A DNA stretch of 64,000 bases from Paenibacillus piri (GTDB taxonomy: Bacteria; Bacillota; Bacilli; Paenibacillales; NBRC-103111). Below the pieces are notes generated by a model. It was not told where the DNA came from. It made no database searches and saw nothing but the letters and a program-made list of their open reading frames with translations. The stretch lies in NCBI RefSeq assembly GCF_004354045.1, contig NZ_SMRT01000010.1, positions 200,939-264,938 on the forward strand. The letters run 5' to 3'. Within the stretch, counting starts at the first letter, position 1. The number at the start of each line of letters is the position of its first letter. Below are positions 18,643-27,601 of the stretch, one piece after another. Position numbers and translations under genes: made by a program.

Positions 18643-18687
18643 GGAGAAAAACGATCCCCTTTGGGCTTCCGGGTCTATACCTAAAAG

Positions 18688-19170
18688 CTATAAAACGCGG
18701 CGTGCCGTCTTATATTTCGATTTCCAGAAAGAGCTGTTCATATTCGTAATTTTAACGCCCCCGGCTCCATAGGTATGAAGCATTTTGCCGTTGCCGATAT
18801 AAATGCCCACGTGATGGACCGGAGAATAAAAGAAGACGAGATCGCCCGGCTTCAAGTTATTTTTCGATACATAGGTGCCTACCTTTGATTGCGCTTTGGA
18901 GGTGCGAGGCAGTTTAACGCCATGCTTGCCATAAACATATTGTGTAAACGACGAGCAATCGAACGTGCGGGTTTGTCCGGCCTTGGCGCCAAATTTATAT
19001 GGTGTGCCCATATATTTTTTACCCGTTGAAATGACGCTGCTGGCTTTGGATGAGCTGTATGCGTAAGCCGTATTGGACGGAATAGCCATTGTACCGGAAA
19101 ACATAACCGAAACGCTCACAGCGGCAACCATCAATGTCTTACCCAACTGTTGTTTTTTCAGAAGTTTCAT
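18688..19170 (-). CDS. Secreted NlpC/P60 cell-wall hydrolase
   Basis: This 160-residue protein has a signal peptide (1-37, ending AYA) and one NlpC/P60 domain with catalytic Cys72 (FDCSSF), His120 (PVHHVGIYIG) and a third polar residue near His132. Such enzymes cleave gamma-D-Glu-diaminopimelate bonds in peptidoglycan stem peptides. No SH3 or LysM binding domain is present, so it is a minimal catalytic form. The ATG at 19170 has AAAGGAG seven bases upstream; the longer frame is unsupported. Confidence 0.9.
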   Translation of the reverse strand: MKLLKKQQLGKTLMVAAVSVSVMFSGTMAIPSNTAYAYSSSKASSVISTGKKYMGTPYKFGAKAGQTRTFDCSSFTQYVYGKHGVKLPRTSKAQSKVGTYVSKNNLKPGDLVFFYSPVHHVGIYIGNGKMLHTYGAGGVKITNMNSSFWKSKYKTARRVL

Positions 19171-19350
19171 AATTCTCTCCTTTATGAACAATAGATTGGA
19201 GTACAGGATGTTTGTCCTTGTCTCGAGACACAGTATATCACGCAAAAAAAAGCCAACATGTACCAAGGCCCGCTTGAGACCTTGATACACCCGGCTTACA
19301 TTTCGTTTATTAGAATAAAATAAGAATTTTTTAATGTTGACAGTATTGAC

Positions 19351-19397
19351 AAAAAAATACGGTTGGCCGCCCCTGAACAACCGACGGCAAACCGTAT
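19351..19397 (-). terminator. Terminator of the DUF3048 gene
   Basis: ATACGGTTTGCCG...CGGCCAACCGTAT on the minus strand, followed by seven T residues, about 70 bases after the stop at 19466. Confidence 0.75.
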
Positions 19398-19465
19398 ATG
19401 CAATCCATGCCCAAAACCGCATGGTTGCGCGCTTTTTAAACATGCCGATTCGCGCGCCGCGAACG

Positions 19466-20554
19466 TCAGTGCGGTTCCTTCCGGATCGTCAAATGCTCCT
19501 CGAAGGACGGCTTGTCCGGCACGATCAAATAATGTGTTTTGCCGGGATACAGACCGATTTCCTGACCGTCACGGTATAGATGGAAGCTGTCCGTAACCGC
19601 CTTTCTCCGCCATTCGACCGGCTGCGCTTTATTACGCTGAAACAAATAGCCGGGACCGCTGCCGGTCAGCTTGATATCCCGCCGCCCCTCGTTATCCAGC
19701 ACCACATGCTCCGCTCCCAGGACGACGACGTTCGAGGCCGTCAAAGGTTCGCTGCCGCCGAGATCGATATGCGGCTCGTCATTCACATACCGTGTATACT
19801 GCTTGAGCGCTTCATCGTATGCATAAGAAACTACATAGCTTTTCAACAAAAAGGTAACCTGCACCCTGGGAGCAGGCTCACCCGATATATCCGTACGGTC
19901 CGGCAAAAAAGCAGGCATCGCCGATACCGGCGTATACTCGCCGCGCAGACCGAGCTTGTCCGTGCCCGAGCGCAGCTTGGCCAGCCCGGTATACAGGTTA
20001 TGCGGAGACTTGCGGAACGATTCCCGCCAAAAAAACTGACCGGCATTCGTAATTTCGTCGAGATGATCGAGTTTTTGCCGATCCAGCTGCGTATACGCAT
20101 CCGGACTGCCGCCCGCATGAATCAGCACGGCATCGTAGATTTTGCCCAAGTCGATATAATAAGGCCGAATGCTTCGTACAGGACCTACGGCAACATCGGT
20201 TTTCGCGCTTTGATAAAGCGCTGCGATTCGCGTAACTTCCCCTTCGGCGAGGCTTTCATACAGTACATCCGCAGCGCCGAGGCCGGACTGCGGCCTTGCC
20301 GACGGATGATTGTTCACCATCACGAGCATCGGGCGATCGGATGCCTGTTCCTCGATCGGCATCCCCGTAAAAGGAGCCGTATAACGAGCCGCCATTTCCT
20401 TCTCGGCCGCAGGACTCTGCGACGGAGCTGCCGGCATCGGATCTGCAGGGGTCATGGCGGGGACGGACGACGTGCCCTTACCGGGCACGGAGCTGCAAGA
20501 GGCAATAAGCGCAGCGGCCGCCAATGCGGCCGCCAGACCGGTTATTTTGACCAT
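19466..20554 (-). CDS. DUF3048 lipoprotein (YerB-like)
   Basis: This 362-residue lipoprotein has a lipobox LIASC with Cys20. Two DUF3048 regions follow, with motifs such as NHPSARPQSGLGAADVLYES and RSIRPYYIDLGKIYDA. YerB-type proteins are envelope lipoproteins of unknown biochemical function. The ATG at 20554 has GGAGGAAGG upstream; the longer frame would bury the signal peptide. A Pro/Ala/Ser-rich linker (about 25-55) separates the lipid anchor from the domain. Confidence 0.85.
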   Translation of the reverse strand: MVKITGLAAALAAAALIASCSSVPGKGTSSVPAMTPADPMPAAPSQSPAAEKEMAARYTAPFTGMPIEEQASDRPMLVMVNNHPSARPQSGLGAADVLYESLAEGEVTRIAALYQSAKTDVAVGPVRSIRPYYIDLGKIYDAVLIHAGGSPDAYTQLDRQKLDHLDEITNAGQFFWRESFRKSPHNLYTGLAKLRSGTDKLGLRGEYTPVSAMPAFLPDRTDISGEPAPRVQVTFLLKSYVVSYAYDEALKQYTRYVNDEPHIDLGGSEPLTASNVVVLGAEHVVLDNEGRRDIKLTGSGPGYLFQRNKAQPVEWRRKAVTDSFHLYRDGQEIGLYPGKTHYLIVPDKPSFEEHLTIRKEPH

Positions 20555-20687
20555 CAACTTGCCTTCCTCCCTCCAGCCGCACCGCGAATTTTCACATATT
20601 AGGAGTGTATGCTGCTTGCCACCTATTATACAGGAAAAATTTGACGGGGTTGAGGACGATCCGGTAACGCGGCGGAAATCAAGCATG

Positions 20688-20909
20688 CTATTTCATCCAC
20701 CAGCGAATCACATACATAATGAGCGATAGCACTACGCTAATGACGATACAGGTCACAACCGGGAAATAAAATTTGAAATTCCCTTTATCGACGGCAATGT
20801 CGCCGGGCAGCCGCCCCAAATTCAAATATTTGCCGCCGACGGCCCACAGCAGTCCTGCGACGATCATCACGATGCCGCCCACAATAAGCAGCTTGGCAAC
20901 AGGATTCAT
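20688..20909 (-). CDS. DUF2905 membrane protein
   Basis: A 73-residue protein with two transmembrane helices (about 6-25 and 48-68) around a conserved loop (GKYLNLGRLPGDI), the signature of DUF2905. Function is unknown. It lies 40 bases downstream of the sugar isomerase gene on the same strand and may be cotranscribed with it. Confidence 0.85.
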   Translation of the reverse strand: MNPVAKLLIVGGIVMIVAGLLWAVGGKYLNLGRLPGDIAVDKGNFKFYFPVVTCIVISVVLSLIMYVIRWWMK

Positions 20910-20949
20910 GATTCACTCTCCCGTTTCAGACAATGTACAAAATTGCTTG

Positions 20950-21807
20950 TTAAATGCTGGCTAGCAGCGCCCGGGTTTCCTCGTTGAACTTTTTGAGCAG
21001 CTCCTTCGAGCCATACAAGCCGCTGAAATCTTCCACGCCGATATAGCCTGCGTAACCGACCGCTTTCAGGTCCGTCAGCACCTGCTTCCAATTGACGATT
21101 CCTTGCAAATTCGGCTCCCAATACGATGTCCACGCCTGGGAACCGTCCTCGCGGACTTCGGTTTTCTTCCAGCCGGTGTTCTTAATGTGGACGTGAGCCA
21201 AATAAGGTCCGAGCATTTCCATGCCCATGCGGAAATTTTCGTAGCCTTCGTGCACCATATTGCCCGGATCGAACAAAACGCCAATATGCTCGGGATTGAA
21301 CTGGCTGACAAGGCGGTATACGCCGGATACGCTTGCCGTAATCGTGTTATGATGCGTTTCCAGCAAGCATTTTACGCCATACTGCTTCGCCAGCAGCTCT
21401 ACGCCCTTCAAATATTCCAGCTCGAGTGCATACAGCTCGTTAAAATGCTGGGTACCGTTGTATGCCGGGACACCGACGCGAATCGTTTGCGCGCCAAGCT
21501 TTTGCGCTACCTGCAGCACACGCTCCGTTCCCTTCAAATCGCCGGCCTGCAAATACGGAGTTACGCTGACCGTTTTCAGGCCGTTGTCTTGGGCTGCGCG
21601 AGCGAACCGCTCCAGCTCGGCATCGGATGCGGAAGGGTCAATCGAGCATAGATTGCGCCGCCAGAATGACGGCTGTTCTTCCAAAGCGTCCTGCGGAATT
21701 TCTTTGAACCGCCATTCGATCCCGTCAAGTCCCGCTTCTTTGGCCGCTGCCGCAAGCTCCTCGGGCGTCAGATCGGGTGTGACGACAGTAAACACGGATA
21801 ATTTCAT
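20950..21807 (-). CDS. Sugar phosphate isomerase/epimerase family protein
   Basis: This 285-residue protein has the xylose-isomerase-like TIM-barrel (AP endonuclease family 2) pattern: EWRFKE near residue 31, ETHHNT near 150, DPGNMVHEG near 185, HVHIKNTG near 208 and GVEDFSG near 268, which supply acidic and His metal ligands. Members isomerise or epimerise sugars, keto-sugars or inositol derivatives. No catabolic neighbour identifies the substrate. The start is well placed after a GGAGGTACG-like site. Confidence 0.8.
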   Translation of the reverse strand: MKLSVFTVVTPDLTPEELAAAAKEAGLDGIEWRFKEIPQDALEEQPSFWRRNLCSIDPSASDAELERFARAAQDNGLKTVSVTPYLQAGDLKGTERVLQVAQKLGAQTIRVGVPAYNGTQHFNELYALELEYLKGVELLAKQYGVKCLLETHHNTITASVSGVYRLVSQFNPEHIGVLFDPGNMVHEGYENFRMGMEMLGPYLAHVHIKNTGWKKTEVREDGSQAWTSYWEPNLQGIVNWKQVLTDLKAVGYAGYIGVEDFSGLYGSKELLKKFNEETRALLASI

Positions 21808-21980
21808 CGTTCGTACCTCCAGCTTTTTTGGACTGTTATTGCCTAATTAAAATTATAGCAGGCTGTTCGATATATAGCTATGTTAACGTGAACAATTTCA
21901 ATATTCCGAATATTGAAATTGTATTGCGCAGTTGTTTCTGCATATGATAATTTTAACTTAACGGATTGGAGCTGCTGTTT

Positions 21981-22751
21981 TTGTTTCCTTCTTTTTTTAT
22001 GGCGCATGGAGCGCCCACGCTGGTACTCGAGCATAATCCGTATACCCGGTTTCTCCGGATTCTCGGCGCCCAGATTCCAAAGCCGCGCGGCGTCGTATTG
22101 TTCAGCGCTCATTGGGAGAGTCCGGTGCAGGCCATTTCGGGCGCCGCCCAGCCGGAAACCATCCATGATTTTTTCGGTTATCCGCAGCGGCTGTACCAAT
22201 ACGAATATGTGGCTCGCGGCGATATTCTGCTAAGTCTTGAAGTACAGAAGCTGCTTACGGCGGAAGGCATCGGCTGCCGCATCCACGATGAACGGGGCTT
22301 GGATCATGGCGCATGGACCGTACTGTCGCTGCTGCTGCCGCATGCCGATGTCCCGGTTGTCACCCTGTCGGTCAATCCTCGTCTTGTGCCCGAGGAGCAA
22401 TACCGGATCGGGATGTCCCTCATGCCGCTGCGGGAGCAGGATTACCTGATTATAGGCAGCGGCGGCACCGTGCATAATCCCGGTTTATTGGGATGGGATG
22501 CGAAGGAAGCCGACAATTGGGCGATCGAATTCGATCAATGGCTTGCGGAGCGGATTCATATCTGGGACCTGGAAGCGCTGTTCGAATATGAACGCCGGGC
22601 GCCGTTTGCCGCCGATGCCGCGCCGACCCGCGAGCATCTGGCGCCGCTGTTTATCGGCATGGGAGCCGCGGATGTGAAGCGGAAGGCCGCTCTCCTGCAT
22701 CAGCAGTATCAGTACGGGTCATTAAGCTTAAGCTGCTGGATGTTCAGTTAA
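21981..22751 (+). CDS. DODA-type extradiol dioxygenase (YgiD-like)
   Basis: This 256-residue protein matches the class III extradiol ring-cleaving dioxygenase family related to 4,5-DOPA dioxygenase. Candidate metal and catalytic histidines lie in FMAHGAP, FSAHWES, LDHGAWTVL and GGTVHNPG. A TTG at 21981, about 10 bases after TTGGAG, gives LFPSFFMAHGAP, matching the usual family N-terminus; a TTG five codons upstream and an ATG six codons downstream are alternatives. The physiological substrate is unknown. The MFS gene follows 60 bases later. Confidence 0.8.
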   Translation: MFPSFFMAHGAPTLVLEHNPYTRFLRILGAQIPKPRGVVLFSAHWESPVQAISGAAQPETIHDFFGYPQRLYQYEYVARGDILLSLEVQKLLTAEGIGCRIHDERGLDHGAWTVLSLLLPHADVPVVTLSVNPRLVPEEQYRIGMSLMPLREQDYLIIGSGGTVHNPGLLGWDAKEADNWAIEFDQWLAERIHIWDLEALFEYERRAPFAADAAPTREHLAPLFIGMGAADVKRKAALLHQQYQYGSLSLSCWMFS

Positions 22752-22811
22752 CGGGCATCGTTTGTAGGAGGCCTTCGTTAACGGCCAGACAACAAGAAAT
22801 GAGGGACGGTC

Positions 22812-24050
22812 TTGTTCAACAAATTACAAGGAAACGCCAGAGGCTGCATGCTCTATGAACCGATGTTTTTGCTGCCTTACAGTCTGTACCTGACCTATGC
22901 TTCCGTCTACATGCTGGAGCTCGGCGTCAGCGAAAAACAAATCGGCCTGCTGACATCGCTCGGTCTCATTCTGCAAATTTTCACCTCGTTGATCAGCGGC
23001 TATTTGACGGACCGGATGGGCCGGAAAAGAGCGCTCATGATTTTCGATCTCGTCAGCTGGAGCACGGCAACGCTGCTCTGGGCATGCTCGCAAAACATCT
23101 GGTTTTTTCTTGCGGCGATCATCTTTAACAGCTTTCAAAAAGTGCCGAACACCGCTTGGTACTGCCTGCTGGTGGAAGACACGAAGCCTGGGGAACGGCC
23201 GCATATTTTCAATGCGCTGCAGCTGATCAATATCGTGTGCGGCTTGTTCGCGCCGCTCGGCGGGCTGCTAGTCAGCCGCCTCGGCCTTGTACCGGCCAAC
23301 CGGATTATGTACCTGATCGCATTCGTCAGCATGACGCTGATGTTTATCTTCCGCAATTACGCAACGCATGAGACGGAAATCGGCCTTCGCAAAAAGCGGG
23401 AACAGGGAACGCTGCAGCCCGGGGTCATCCTCCGCGATTATTGGCAGGTCGTGAAGATGGTATTTTCCAGCACGCCGCTGCTGCTCATTTTCGGCATTTA
23501 TATTCTGTACCAGTTCCAGCTTAGTATGCGCAACACTTATCTTTCCATTTACTTGGTGAAAGCGCTTCACTTCAGCGAAGCATTCATTGCCTGGTTTCCG
23601 GCCGTCACCTCGGTGTCCATGCTGCTGCTCATTCTTTTCGTGGTGCCGCGGATCAAAAGCGCTTATATTAACCGGTGCATGGTTTTCGGTTTCCTGCTTT
23701 CGGCGGCGGCAATGCTGCTGCAGGTAATGGCGCCTGTCGAAGGCACGTATTGGATTGTGTGCAGCACCATCCTGTTCGCTGTCGGCACCATTATTACATA
23801 TCCTTATTTGGAGGCTTCTGTCGCCAATGTCATTCAAGACGAGGAGCGCGCCAAGGTGTTCTCGATTTTGTCGGTAATGATTTTGCTGTTCGTTTCGCCT
23901 TCGGGCATTATCGGCGGCTGGTCGTATGCCATCAATCCGCGGCTGCCGTTTATTTTGATCGTCTGCTCGTTTGCGCTGAGCGCGCTGCTCATGATCGGGT
24001 TCATCCGAAAGCAGGCTGCAGCCGCAGCCGGCGGCTCCCTCTCCGCTTGA
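22812..24050 (+). CDS. MFS transporter
   Basis: This 412-residue protein has about 12 hydrophobic segments and the loop 2-3 signature GYLTDRMGRKRAL of the major facilitator superfamily. The start is a TTG after GAGGGACGG; an ATG 13 codons later is an alternative but would cut into the first helix. The C-terminus is Ala-rich. It is probably a drug or metabolite efflux pump; the substrate cannot be read from the sequence. A strong terminator follows. Confidence 0.85.
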   Translation: MFNKLQGNARGCMLYEPMFLLPYSLYLTYASVYMLELGVSEKQIGLLTSLGLILQIFTSLISGYLTDRMGRKRALMIFDLVSWSTATLLWACSQNIWFFLAAIIFNSFQKVPNTAWYCLLVEDTKPGERPHIFNALQLINIVCGLFAPLGGLLVSRLGLVPANRIMYLIAFVSMTLMFIFRNYATHETEIGLRKKREQGTLQPGVILRDYWQVVKMVFSSTPLLLIFGIYILYQFQLSMRNTYLSIYLVKALHFSEAFIAWFPAVTSVSMLLLILFVVPRIKSAYINRCMVFGFLLSAAAMLLQVMAPVEGTYWIVCSTILFAVGTIITYPYLEASVANVIQDEERAKVFSILSVMILLFVSPSGIIGGWSYAINPRLPFILIVCSFALSALLMIGFIRKQAAAAAGGSLSA

Positions 24051-24066
24051 TACAGGCGTCTAAACC

Positions 24067-24110
24067 AAAAGTACCTTTCCCCGCTGAAACAGCGAAAGAA
24101 AGGTACTTTT
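24067..24110. terminator. Bidirectional terminator
   Basis: AAAAGTACCTTTC and GAAAGGTACTTTT form a perfect stem with an inner CGCTG/CAGCG hairpin and A/T tails on both sides. It lies between the MFS gene and thioredoxin (convergent). Confidence 0.85.
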
Positions 24111-24190
24111 CAAGCTGACGCATACATGACTTTGAAGCTGCAGCTGCTGCACGGTATTACACAGCCTCTTCTTGCCGTGTCGGCCGTCTG

Positions 24191-24511
24191 TTAAGCCAAA
24201 TGCGGCTCCACCCATGCCAGCATATCCTGCAGCGGCTTGAAGCCAACCGTGGTCGCCACGACTTCGCCGTTTTTGAACAGCTTCATCGTCGGAATACTCA
24301 TAATGCCGTAGGCTCCAGGCGTTTCCGGATTATCGTCCACATTCATTTTCGCTATCGTCAACCGGTCGCCCAGCTGTCCGTTCATTTCCTCCAACACGGG
24401 GGCGATCATTTTGCACGGACCGCACCACGGTGCCCAGAAGTCTACGAGCACGACGCCATCCTGGGCAATCGTCTCTCTGAAATTGCCATCCTCTACTTTA
24501 ATCATTGCCAT
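24191..24511 (-). CDS. trxA: Thioredoxin
   Basis: A 106-residue thioredoxin with the active site WCGPC (Cys30, Cys33), a buried Asp in VLVDFWAPW, and the cis-proline motif SIPTMKLFKNGE. It reduces protein disulfides in the cytosol. The ATG has AAAGGGAGAG upstream. It is monocistronic as far as can be seen. The length is the family norm. Confidence 0.93.
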   Translation of the reverse strand: MAMIKVEDGNFRETIAQDGVVLVDFWAPWCGPCKMIAPVLEEMNGQLGDRLTIAKMNVDDNPETPGAYGIMSIPTMKLFKNGEVVATTVGFKPLQDMLAWVEPHLA

Positions 24512-24646
24512 CGCACATCTCTCCCTTTTTATAATAAGTATTCAGCAGAGCCGAAGTTCTTCCTTCACGTCACAAACGCTGGGATCCGGCACGGAGCTTC
24601 CAAAATTAAACAAGCTTATATTTCATGAAGTAAATCGTATATCCGA

Positions 24647-25042
24647 TTAATCGATTTTCACTCTGCGGGTCCACTGTCCGTTTCCGCTGCCATAAGGCTT
24701 ATCGCCGCTTGGGGCGGCACCGTTCCGATTGGTTTCGACGGCTCGCAGCGCGCCTGCCAGTTCATTGAACCAAGCCTCATCCCGCGCCATAAGCGCCAGA
24801 TCCATCAAGCTCTGCAAATCGCTCAGTTCGTTGGGCACATAGTCGTCCAGCTTATCCAGCTTCGCTAACGAGCCTTCCACCCACTCCCCAATAGCTTCCT
24901 GATGGTCGCTCTGGGTGACAAAAACTTTGACGGTGCCATTACCGCCAATCGATTCGACATAACCGATAAACCGTTCGTCGAGAAAAGAAGTGCCGCTGAC
25001 CCAATCGCCGATTTGAACCGCCTGATGTTTTGCCCATACCAT
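24647..25042 (-). CDS. IDEAL-domain protein
   Basis: This 131-residue protein has an N-terminal beta-rich part (VQIGDWVSGTSFLDERFIGY, about 8-50) and a C-terminal segment LMDLALMARDEAWFNELAGAL that fits the short IDEAL motif of Bacillales proteins. The tail is Gly/Asn-rich. The ATG at 25042 lies 10 bases after AAGGAG, a better fit than the GTG three codons upstream. Function is unknown. Confidence 0.6.
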   Translation of the reverse strand: MVWAKHQAVQIGDWVSGTSFLDERFIGYVESIGGNGTVKVFVTQSDHQEAIGEWVEGSLAKLDKLDDYVPNELSDLQSLMDLALMARDEAWFNELAGALRAVETNRNGAAPSGDKPYGSGNGQWTRRVKID

Positions 25043-25202
25043 AATGACCACGCTCCTTATTTGATGACCTTAGAAAAACTGAAACTATTTCAATAACAGT
25101 TGGGATAAAATAAAATCAATTAGCCGTTTTTTGCCGGTTGTTTCGTATTCGTGTTAGCAAGCGTTCAAACATTCGTCAACGGCTCGGTACCAACTGCTAG
25201 AT

Positions 25203-25226
25203 ACTGATACTGATACTGATACTGAT
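25203..25226. repeat. Hexanucleotide tandem repeat (ACTGAT)x4
   Basis: Four perfect copies of ACTGAT lie in the intergenic space just downstream of the Rrf2 gene stop. A simple slippage-type repeat with no evident function. Confidence 0.85.
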
Positions 25227-25259
25227 TCAATTCCAATTACAGTTTCGATACAAAACCTT

Positions 25260-25691
25260 CTACGATTTTCTCATCTGCATTTCTCTCACTTGATTCAGCA
25301 CATCCTGAATGGTTGATTGATGGAAATAATCGATCAGCTGCTTCTCGGCGCCCGCAAAAATATGATCCATCACGCTCGCCATGTTGCATGCAATCATGCA
25401 ATCCTGATCCAGATCTCCCGAACACCAATTCGGCTTCACGGATCCCATGGAGGTCAGACGATAAACTTCCGCGAGCGTTACCTGCTCCGGTTCGCAATTC
25501 AGCAGGAAACCGCCGCCCTGCCCTTCCTTCGCCGCTACATAGCCTTGCTTGCGCAGCAGCGCCATCACCTTGCGTACTCTTGCCGGATGGGTGCACACAT
25601 TGTAGGCTATCATATCGCTAGTCGCCATATGATCCGGCCGATAAGCAAGCAGGACCAAGCTATGAACCGCTATTGTAAACTCGCTATTCAC
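25260..25691 (-). CDS. Rrf2-family transcriptional regulator
   Basis: This 143-residue protein has the Rrf2 winged helix (FTIAVHSLVLLAYR, then PARVRKVMALLRKQGYV and GGFLL) and a loop with three cysteines spaced C-x7-C-x3-C (CSGDLDQDCMIAC), possible metal, Fe-S or redox ligands. That spacing differs from the IscR/NsrR pattern, so a cluster cannot be assumed. I chose a GTG start because TGGGGAGGA lies 7 bases before it. A long palindrome just upstream (25725-25760) is a likely autoregulatory operator. It is divergent from a small membrane-peptide gene. Confidence 0.85.
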   Translation of the reverse strand: MNSEFTIAVHSLVLLAYRPDHMATSDMIAYNVCTHPARVRKVMALLRKQGYVAAKEGQGGGFLLNCEPEQVTLAEVYRLTSMGSVKPNWCSGDLDQDCMIACNMASVMDHIFAGAEKQLIDYFHQSTIQDVLNQVREMQMRKS

Positions 25692-25724
25692 AAGATGTCC
25701 TCCCCACTGTGCCGCCATGCAACT

Positions 25725-25760
25725 AAGATATACTGTTATTATATTTATTACAGTTATCTT
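25725..25760. promoter_or_regulatory. Palindromic operator candidate of the Rrf2 regulator
   Basis: AAGATA-T-ACTGT and ACAGT-TATCTT form a near-perfect inverted repeat over 36 bases with an AT-only centre, about 35 bases upstream of the Rrf2 start. Rrf2 proteins bind such dyads. Confidence 0.55.
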
Positions 25761-25853
25761 TGTCAAGTGTATTCGCCCCGCTCCTATTTACTGAATGACT
25801 ATGGGCCAATAGGACAAACTAATATCATACTACAGCATGGGGTGAAGGTCAGC

Positions 25854-25988
25854 ATGTGGGATGAAATGATTATATATGTTCAAAATTACTGGCTCCCGAT
25901 CGTGCTGCTGATCGGACTTGCCGTTGCTGTAACGATTGCCTACATCCATTGGGACAAAATAGAAATCAGGGGCAGCGGGCGAAAGTGA
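25854..25988 (+). CDS. 44-residue single-span membrane peptide
   Basis: The frame MWDEMIIYVQNYWLPIVLLI continues through one hydrophobic helix (about 14-33) to a charged tail (HWDKIEIRGSGRK). A GGTGAAGG-type ribosome binding site lies 4-11 bases upstream. The stop codon falls inside the first bases of repeat copy B (25981-26101), so the 3' end may have been altered by that repeat. It is divergent from the Rrf2 gene. No family is recognised; it is real as judged by start site and composition only. Confidence 0.45.
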   Translation: MWDEMIIYVQNYWLPIVLLIGLAVAVTIAYIHWDKIEIRGSGRK

Positions 25989-26101
25989 ACTCGTTCAGCT
26001 TTGCTGAACATCGGGGAATCAGATGGGGACTCTCCCCCACCTGTTTCAAGGCCCACCTTAGAGGTGGGGGTCTTAACCCGATAAAGTCGTAATCGGATAA
26101 A
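25981..26101 (+). repeat. Dispersed 121-bp repeat, copy B
   Basis: This is nearly identical to the complement of 3744-3862. It carries the perfect hairpins GTTCAGC-TTT-GCTGAAC and CCCACCT-TAG-AGGTGGG. The two copies are inverted relative to each other and about 22 kb apart. Confidence 0.85.
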
Positions 26102-26231
26102 CCCGACTCGGCACCGACGCATATACGAAGGTAACCCGTCTTGGCCGTCCTCATGGACAAGCGCGCGTATGTCGCGGTTGTGCGAAGCGAAGCCGGCTAT
26201 AACCAGCTCTTATACGTTATATACAACTGGA

Positions 26232-26271
26232 AAGAGGCTGTCTAAAGCGGATTCGCTTCGCACAGCCTCTT
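26232..26271. terminator. Hairpin downstream of purD
   Basis: AAGAGGCTGT and ACAGCCTCTT form a perfect 10-bp stem with an inner AAGCG/CGCTT hairpin, about 60 bases after the purD stop. The T-tract on the minus strand is short (TCTTTCC), so it is a plausible but not classical end of the purine operon. Confidence 0.5.
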
Positions 26272-26329
26272 CAGCATTTCGTCAAAACAGGGTGAACAGC
26301 GCCCGCCGCGCGCGGTACAACCGCACCTT

Positions 26330-27589
26330 TTATACAAGCGCTTTTTTAGCGATATCCGTGCGGTAATGCTTGCCTTGAAACTGAATGCGATCCGCTGCCG
26401 TATAGGCTTTCGCGCGCGCTTCTGCGATATTGGCGCCGAGCGCGGTGACCCCCAGCACGCGGCCCCCGTTAGTCACAAGCCCACCATCCTTCAGTGCGGT
26501 TCCGGCATGAAAGACGAGCGCATCCCCGACATCCTCCAGCCCTTCGATCGGCAGCCCTTTCGGATACGAAGCCGGGTAGCCCTCCGAAGCGAGAATGACG
26601 CATACCGCAGCTTCTTCGCTCCATTGAATATCCATTTGCTCGAGATGGCCGTTCACCGCCGCCAGGAAAATATCGAGCAGATCGGTTTTGAGCCGCGGCA
26701 GCACGACCTGGGTCTCAGGGTCGCCGAAGCGCGCGTTGAACTCGATCGTTTTGGGGCCTTCCGATGTGATCATCAGCCCGGCGAACAGCACGCCGCGGAA
26801 CGGGCGGCCTTCGCTGACCATCGCAGCCGCGGTCGGCTTGATGATCGTCTCGATCGCTTCGTCGATCACCGATTGAGGAATGTGAGACAGCGGTGTGTAT
26901 GTACCCATGCCGCCCGTGTTCGGGCCTTGATCATTATCGAATACCGCCTTATGGTCCTGCGCAGGCACCATCGGGCGTACGACATGACCGTCGACGAACG
27001 ACAGAATCGACATTTCCTGGCCGCTCAAAAATTGCTCGATTACGACCTGATCGCCGGACGCGCCGAATATTTTGGAAACCATCATATCATGCAGCGCCTT
27101 CTCGGCTTCTTCCATCGATTGGGCGACGACAACGCCTTTGCCCGCAGCCAAGCCGTCCGCCTTGATGACAACCGGAATTTGCTGCTTGCGCAAATAGCTG
27201 AGTGCCTCGTCATAGTTTTCAAACGATTCGTAAGCTGCAGTCGGAATGTTATATTTTTTAAACAGCTGCTTGGAAAACACTTTGCTCGATTCGAGAATCG
27301 CCGCATTTTGGCGCGGGCCGAACACCGGAATCCGCTTCGCCTCCAAATGGTCGACGATCCCTTCCGACAACGGGTCATCCGGTCCGATGACGACCAAATC
27401 AATCGCATGATCCAACGCGAATTGTCCGATTTCCTCAAATTGATTCACCTGCAGGGGCACGCATTCCGCGACCCCGGCAATGCCGCCGTTGCCCGGCGCA
27501 CAGTACAGCTCCTGCACCTTCGGGCTTTTTTTCAACGCCCAGCAAATCGCATGCTCGCGGCCTCCGCCGCCAACGACTAATACCCGCAC
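26330..27589 (-). CDS. purD: Phosphoribosylamine-glycine ligase
   Basis: This 419-residue ATP-grasp enzyme begins MRVLVVGGGGREHA and has the PurD motifs GPDDPLSEGI, KADGLAAGKGV, DHKAVFDNDQGPNTGGMG and FNARFGDPETQ. It joins glycine to phosphoribosylamine to form GAR, step 2 of purine synthesis. I chose the GTG at 27589, nine bases after TAGGAG, because it gives the family N-terminus; a GTG three codons upstream touches the ribosome binding site. It is the last gene of the purine operon, right after the IMP cyclohydrolase gene. Confidence 0.95.
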   Translation of the reverse strand: MRVLVVGGGGREHAICWALKKSPKVQELYCAPGNGGIAGVAECVPLQVNQFEEIGQFALDHAIDLVVIGPDDPLSEGIVDHLEAKRIPVFGPRQNAAILESSKVFSKQLFKKYNIPTAAYESFENYDEALSYLRKQQIPVVIKADGLAAGKGVVVAQSMEEAEKALHDMMVSKIFGASGDQVVIEQFLSGQEMSILSFVDGHVVRPMVPAQDHKAVFDNDQGPNTGGMGTYTPLSHIPQSVIDEAIETIIKPTAAAMVSEGRPFRGVLFAGLMITSEGPKTIEFNARFGDPETQVVLPRLKTDLLDIFLAAVNGHLEQMDIQWSEEAAVCVILASEGYPASYPKGLPIEGLEDVGDALVFHAGTALKDGGLVTNGGRVLGVTALGANIAEARAKAYTAADRIQFQGKHYRTDIAKKALV

Positions 27590-27601
27590 TCCGCGCACCT
27601 C

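Noticed and set aside
24120..24185. Second terminator downstream of trxA (CACGG...CCGTG pairing)
   Set aside because: The stem is short and interrupted with no T-run; the bidirectional terminator at 24067-24110 is sufficient.
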